From Quercus robur (taxonomy: Eukaryota > Streptophyta > Magnoliopsida > Fagales > Fagaceae), in contig NC_065541.1 in assembly GCF_932294415.1 (NCBI RefSeq), forward strand, positions 50,570,290 through 50,634,289: a DNA stretch of 64,000 nt. The letters run 5' to 3'. Positions within the stretch are counted from its first letter, which is position 1, and each line of letters begins with the position of its first letter. The position numbers and the translations under genes were made by a program. A model generated the notes under the pieces. That model did not search any database and had not been told where the DNA came from. It saw only the letters and a program-made list of their open reading frames with translations. Of this stretch, positions 58,681 through 64,000 are shown piece after piece.

Positions 58681-61377
58681 TAATTAAATGCTAGAAGAAG
58701 TTGTATAATGCAATTATGAAACCCATTATCCATGTAGCAATACATTGACATTGTGTTTTGTGCCCCTATTAATATCTACAACTACAAGAAACAAAAGGAG
58801 GACAACGGTGTGGGGGCTTAAAAACAGAAAAAAAGGGGGTCCGTAACATGTGAACATTTGCATGATTGATATACGGACAGAAACTTCAAATCATCATCAT
58901 CATTACATTATGATATTGGATACAAATGCAATGAAAAATTGGTGAAATTAAGCTCACAATATTCTCACTCTAAAAGGGGTTTGTTGCTCCATGCATGTTG
59001 CATGTGAATAATAAAAATTCAAAGATTATGAGTAACCAACTTACCAAACAAATGATCTTAAGTTGCATTTGGATATTTGAATTTAGATTTATTATAAAAT
59101 AGTGGACTTAAAATTCCTTAATTCTAAATATGTAAATTTTAATTTTTTTTCATATATATGAGAATTTGAAATGATAAGATTTAAACTATCCAAACAAGGT
59201 ATTTTGAATTTAATAACCGAAATTCAAATCCACGTGTCCAAATTTTGCAATCCAAATGCACTATTATTATAAACTAAATTTCGCTAAAGTGCAAGGATCA
59301 GCATATATAACTTTTTCTGATAAGAATGGGCATATATAATTGTTGTCATTGTTCTTGTTCCAAGACATCAAATAAAACTGTCAAAGACTCAAAATCCTCT
59401 TGGCTTAGTGATAAATCCAACTTGATATAAATTAAAAAAAGAAAAAGAAAAGATTAAATGCTCATTTATTAACTAAGAGAATGCACAGAAGGGGCCGTAC
59501 ATCTCGGCCTACACAGCACAAATCTAGGGGGGTGGGGGCGATTTGAAATGGGCATGGGCCCCAACCTGTTACGAAAATTGGCCCGGAGGACTTGACTTTA
59601 GAGGTGAGCTTAGCATCGCTAGGTAAAAAAAGAAAAGAAAGAATAGGCCCAGGGGGCTTGATTTTCCTTTCCCTAGTGAAAAAAAGAGTGACATCAAATA
59701 AACTCTTGCCTTTATCTTTTTAGTTGAGTGGAATAGTTACTCAACTAACCAGGGTTCTTACTTCCTACCTAGACGTTTTTTGTTTTTTTGTTTTTGTTTA
59801 TTTTAACTAACTAGCCTTAGACTACCATAAGAAGGAATGGGATTGAGTAATATTTTTATTATTTAATGAATATAAATAAATTATTTTTTTATATATTATG
59901 TAATAAAGCTCATAAAAGTAAATTGATATAAATTATCTTTTTCATCTTCTTAATTTTTTCCTCAACTAAATAAAAGAGTTTTTTATTTTTTCACTTTTAT
60001 ACCCCAACCAAACACACTTAGGAAAAATTAAAATATTTTTTATTTCTCGACTTTTCTATCCCCCGAGCCATTAGTTAGCTTACAGACATACCTGAAAGGG
60101 CTAAAACCATATTTAATTTCATAATATATATATGTTTCAACAGGGACGAAACTAGGTGAGGTTCGGGCCCCCCTAGTTCTTAAGAAATAAAAAAAGTATA
60201 TATATATATATATATTAGGTATATCTTTTACAATTTTATATTTAGGCCCCCACTTTCAAAACTTTTGGGCCCCCTCCTTTACAATTTACATTGACTTTAT
60301 TGTAATAGGCTAATAGCATTTGCATTAGTTGTAAAATAATATAAGACCCCAAATTTGTCCAATCAATCCCAAAATACACTCACATCAATTTATGCATCAT
60401 TGTGCAACAATACATATGTGCTATAGTAATTATGCAAATTTACACAATCACTGTAGCACAAATGTATTTTTTGCAAATTTACACAATTACTGTAGCACGA
60501 ATGTATTTTGTACAATGATACATAGACTAATGTGGGTGTATTTTGGGTTGATTGGGAAAATTTACACAATTATTGTTGCTATGCAAATGAATGTTTTAGG
60601 AATTATTTAGATTGAGGACAATAGTTTTTGGTTAAGGAAGAGAAAGATGATTTGAGATAATAATAAAAAATTAACAAGGAAATAGTATTATGATGAAATG
60701 TAGTGTAAAATAAATAATTGTGAATATATAATTTTTTTTTAATAAGTAAGTTATTATGCTAAAATAGATAGAAACTTTTACATGAGTTGATGCAAATGCT
60801 TTAATGTTGTAAGAAACAATGAAATTTTTGTGTTTTTGCCTTTATTAGTAGATAATTGCAGTATAATGTATTTTTCTTTGTTGATTGTTTGTTAATACTA
60901 AATAGATACTTATGTGAAATTTCATGATTTTTTTTTTTTACTTATACTTTAGCCTCCCTTAACTGGAAATCCTAGGTCTGTCCCCATGTCAACTTGTGTT
61001 TGAATAACAACACTTACACATGAGATCACTACTAGTGCTGGTTTAAGTGCACAATCATAATGTGACACTTGAACATGTTGTGGATTTGATTATATATTTG
61101 GGTGTATCTTTAGAGTTTCTCAAAGACCACTGATTTTTTTTTAACCTAAATTGGGTTTTTAAAAGATACTCTTTTAAAAAAAAAAAAAAAAATTAGCTTA
61201 CTATTTTTTAAAATATACCCTACTGAGTTCTCACTCTATTTTCCCTTTTACAAATTACAACTCCAAATAAATATTGTTTCTTTATTCTTAAAAAAAAAGA
61301 AAATTCAATCATGGCCACAAACATTGATTTGGGCAATTTGTCTAATCTCACCAATACACTTCCCCATAGAATGCCAG
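58681..61377. other. Intergenic; no gene
   Basis: AT-rich. 60140-60990 may be a decayed DNA transposon with ends AGGGACGAAACTAGG and, inverted, GGGGACAGACCTAGGA. Otherwise simple repeats, such as (TA)n at about 60197-60214. Confidence 0.5.
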
Positions 61378-61947
61378 TAGTGGTGTCCACGGGTCCCCTA
61401 GACTTGATCAACTCGCCGGAGCCGCCCGAAATAGAATTGTCACCACCTGAACCGACCAATCTGACGGTCGGTGATGGGTTGCCATCCACAGAACCCGATA
61501 CCCTCGGGTCGGTTAGCAGGCTTCCATCCACAAAACTCGATACCCTTAGGTCGGTTGGCGGGTTTCCTCCCCAAAAACCCGAGCCACTCGACCTGACCAT
61601 AAAATCAACAAAATCTGGTGACATTCAAAGGTTTTCCGACAAAAATTTACAAATATTGACGATATTTTTGCTTTTTCGACGAAGAGCTGCTTGAAATCCA
61701 CCAGATCCGGTGAGATCTAGTCTAGATTCTACGGATTCGGCCAAATATTGGCCAGATCTTGGTCGATTTGGCGAAACTCGAAACCAACTTGCACAAACCC
61801 GAAACCCGACAGACTTGAACCGAACGATCTGACCACTATTACGGGTCAATTTTGGTTTTGTTTTTCACCCACTAGAAAAATTTGGGTTGAGTCTGGGTTA
61901 GGCACAAACCCGACCCGACCCGACCAGTGGACACCCTTAAATGCCAC
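61370..61947. mobile_element. hAT-like non-autonomous element
   Basis: The element spans 61378-61939. Ends are TAGTGGTGTCCACGGGTC and, inverted, TAAGGGTGTCCACTGGTC. The flanking 8-mers AATGCCAG (61370-61377) and AATGCCAC (61940-61947) agree at 7 of 8, the target length of hAT elements. The GC-rich interior opens a frame on both strands, but with a repetitive, non-protein pattern. Confidence 0.7.
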
Positions 61948-64000
61948 AGAGAAAGTGAAAAATATAACAGGAGGTGGGAAACCTAGTGGTGACAAAGTCA
62001 TCACTCAAGATTTTAGTTCATGGAGTAAGATTAAAAGGCAAGATTAGAAGTAAAATTAATCTAAAAAATATTAATTGATAAAAATAAAAATATATAAACA
62101 ATTATATTATTAAAAAAATTGGTCTAAACTTCAAGTTTAGGGATATGACATTTTCCCTCTAAGCTATCTCAAGTGAAGGTCAGATTTGAGAACGTTGTTA
62201 GTATATGATAGGAGTATAACATTTTAATTCGTCTAAAAAAACAGAAGAAACATTTTACTTAATCAATGAGAGAGAGAGAGAGAGAGAGAGAGTACAGGAC
62301 CAACCAAACCACTTGGGTGGGAAAAATCTGTGTGGTACAGCCCAGTGTACGCTTTTTCACTGTGAGTCGGGTCATACTTTTTATGTTAGGGCCTATGGCA
62401 GACTGACTGTCTGGTCCCGTATGTTCTTCTTTTTTGGACCGGCCCTGCGTTTTTGTTATAAGCAAGGATTTGCTACGGGCCAAAGCCTTTTGCAGGGCTG
62501 AGTGGGCTCCTGACTTGTCTGAACCCTGAACAAGTTACCGGTGTTTGATAGATAATTGGACTAACATGCATAATTGTGTAGTGATAAAAGGAAACTAATA
62601 AAGCCCTCTAGCATATTGCATATACACCTTTGCCCTTGATGGTCTTAGTTCGATTTTGATGGGTTTAAAAGCTCATAGTTTCACCCATTCTTGATCAGTA
62701 CAAGTTTCTTCGAAGAAGTGGTTCATTAGGCCTGTAAAGTGTGATGCTTTGGGCCCTTTTAGTCAGTCTGGAATTTCCACTGACATTTTCAAAGAAAACT
62801 TAAAAGCAAAAGATAGCCTGACTTTTATTTTCCTCCCACAATAAAAAAGGGTGAGATTATGACTTCAAAACATGCATGTTAAGAGTCTTTTATATGTGAA
62901 CACATGCCCATGTCAATGCAATTAAGTCGTTGAACTCATTAGCCAATTGTGAATCAATTGTCCCAGCCATTCCTCCCACACCCACATTTCAAAGTGCATG
63001 TGGATCATGCTTTGATTACACAGAATTGAAATAAAGGTCGATTATCAGGTGGTCGGTGGTCTATTTAATTAGTAAGTACATTGTGTTTTGCTTTCGGTTA
63101 CCTAGCTTACCCTACATTAATAGTACCTTGTCAGCATAGATAGAGGAAAACATAATGAACAAATTGATGTTCTAATGGAAAAAGGAGACCTCCAAATTTA
63201 CTTTTCATTTGCTTATCTTTGAATTAATAACACTTTAAAAAGTTCTAGTATATATAAGTTGATCATATATATGTATATATATAAAAAAAAAAAAAAAAAA
63301 AACTTAGATTTTAAGCTAAAACAATCATGACAAAGTGATATTTCTTTTCTTGCTTCAAGTTCTCTTACCTTAATAATGCAATACCTTTTCCTTTCTCTTT
63401 TTCCCTCCTTTCTGGGATTTCTTTTCCTTTGGTGGATCCAAGCTATGCTATACACCAATTTGCTTGTCCCACGGACCACCACCATTTCACATAATAGTGC
63501 TGGATCATTTCGTCTAATAAGCATTATTTATCAATACAAATATACAATGAAAGAAGATAGTAGGGGTACTTAGCTAGCTAGAGGGGCATTTTCTAATGTT
63601 ATGTATACTATCATGCATTATGTATGAATATTACTCCAATTAATTAATTAATTATTCTGTTAATTATAACTTTTTCATACACCATGATTGACATACTTGT
63701 GAGAAGTCACATGGGCCTTTGTCAATAAACTATAAGCCTTTAAGACACGCAATGTATGGTAAATAAAAGACCAAAACAGAAAAGAAAAAAAAAAAGAAAA
63801 AAAAGAAAAAAAAAAGAAGGATACTATTTCAAGTTTCAGCCACAAGGAAATAAGACCTTGTACTTGATGTAGAAGAAAGCTAGCTTGAAGGGGATTGGTT
63901 GATTTGTGTTGGCCATATAAGTAGGATACTATATCTGTATGTGACAGGGACCAAACTACACATTAATCATTTTGGTAAAATAAACACTCGATGCTCCATA
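61948..64000. other. Intergenic; no gene
   Basis: AT-rich with a (GA)n at about 62267-62293 and A-runs near 63285 and 63785. No gene or structured element recognised. Confidence 0.6.

Noticed and set aside
61220-61849. Proline- or glycine-rich open frames on both strands
   Set aside because: They lie mostly inside the hAT-like element and reflect its internal repeats.

Overview
This is nuclear DNA from a flowering plant. It has spliced genes with GT-AG introns, an AT-rich background, Tat-lineage Ty3/gypsy LTR retrotransposons, MULE, hAT-like and Helitron-like elements, and a full plant DICER-LIKE 1 gene. The repeat style suggests a woody eudicot, possibly Fagaceae, but that is a guess.

Layout. 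(1) 150-8804: decayed Tat-lineage element with 498-bp LTRs, ATAAA target duplication and gag-pol on the minus strand. Most of RT and the RNase H domains are deleted. A separate spliced antisense gene runs on the plus strand. (2) 8805-11614: T-rich repeats. (3) 11615-21311: second, unrelated-in-LTR Tat element (477-bp LTRs, AAAAT target duplication) with the same plan: antisense 4-exon gene, minisatellite, then gag-pol on the minus strand. It sits inside a MITE-like sequence. (4) 21448-25671: intergenic DNA and the 5' region of a pyrophosphatase gene. (5) 25672-28332: complete 8-exon soluble inorganic pyrophosphatase (plus strand). (6) 28998-30782: partial tandem copy of the DCL1 3' end (RNase IIIb plus two dsRBDs) with an open 371-codon frame. 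(7) 31075-32965: Pack-MULE that captured an exon of the FPA RNA-binding gene. (8) 33068-33745: solo LTR. (9) 33990-34965: second copy of the pyrophosphatase upstream region without the gene. (10) 35377-51558: complete 20-exon DCL1 (1983 aa, minus strand), with a miR162 site across the exon 12/13 junction and a long hairpin resembling MIR838 in intron 14. (11) 51559-64000: DCL1 5' region, then a gene-poor tract with a Helitron-like and a hAT-like element.

How it fits together. DCL1 makes plant microRNAs. Its gene carries two sites known in Arabidopsis for feedback control by its own products: the miR162 target and an intron-14 hairpin. A local duplication copied the pyrophosphatase upstream region together with the DCL1 3' end. 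One copy kept the pyrophosphatase and a truncated DCL1; the other kept full DCL1 and no pyrophosphatase. The truncated copy looks like a small RNase III-like (RTL-type) gene in the making or a slowly decaying pseudogene. The retrotransposons are old enough to carry many stop codons; by hand count the LTR pairs differ at about 3% (first) and 5-6% (second).
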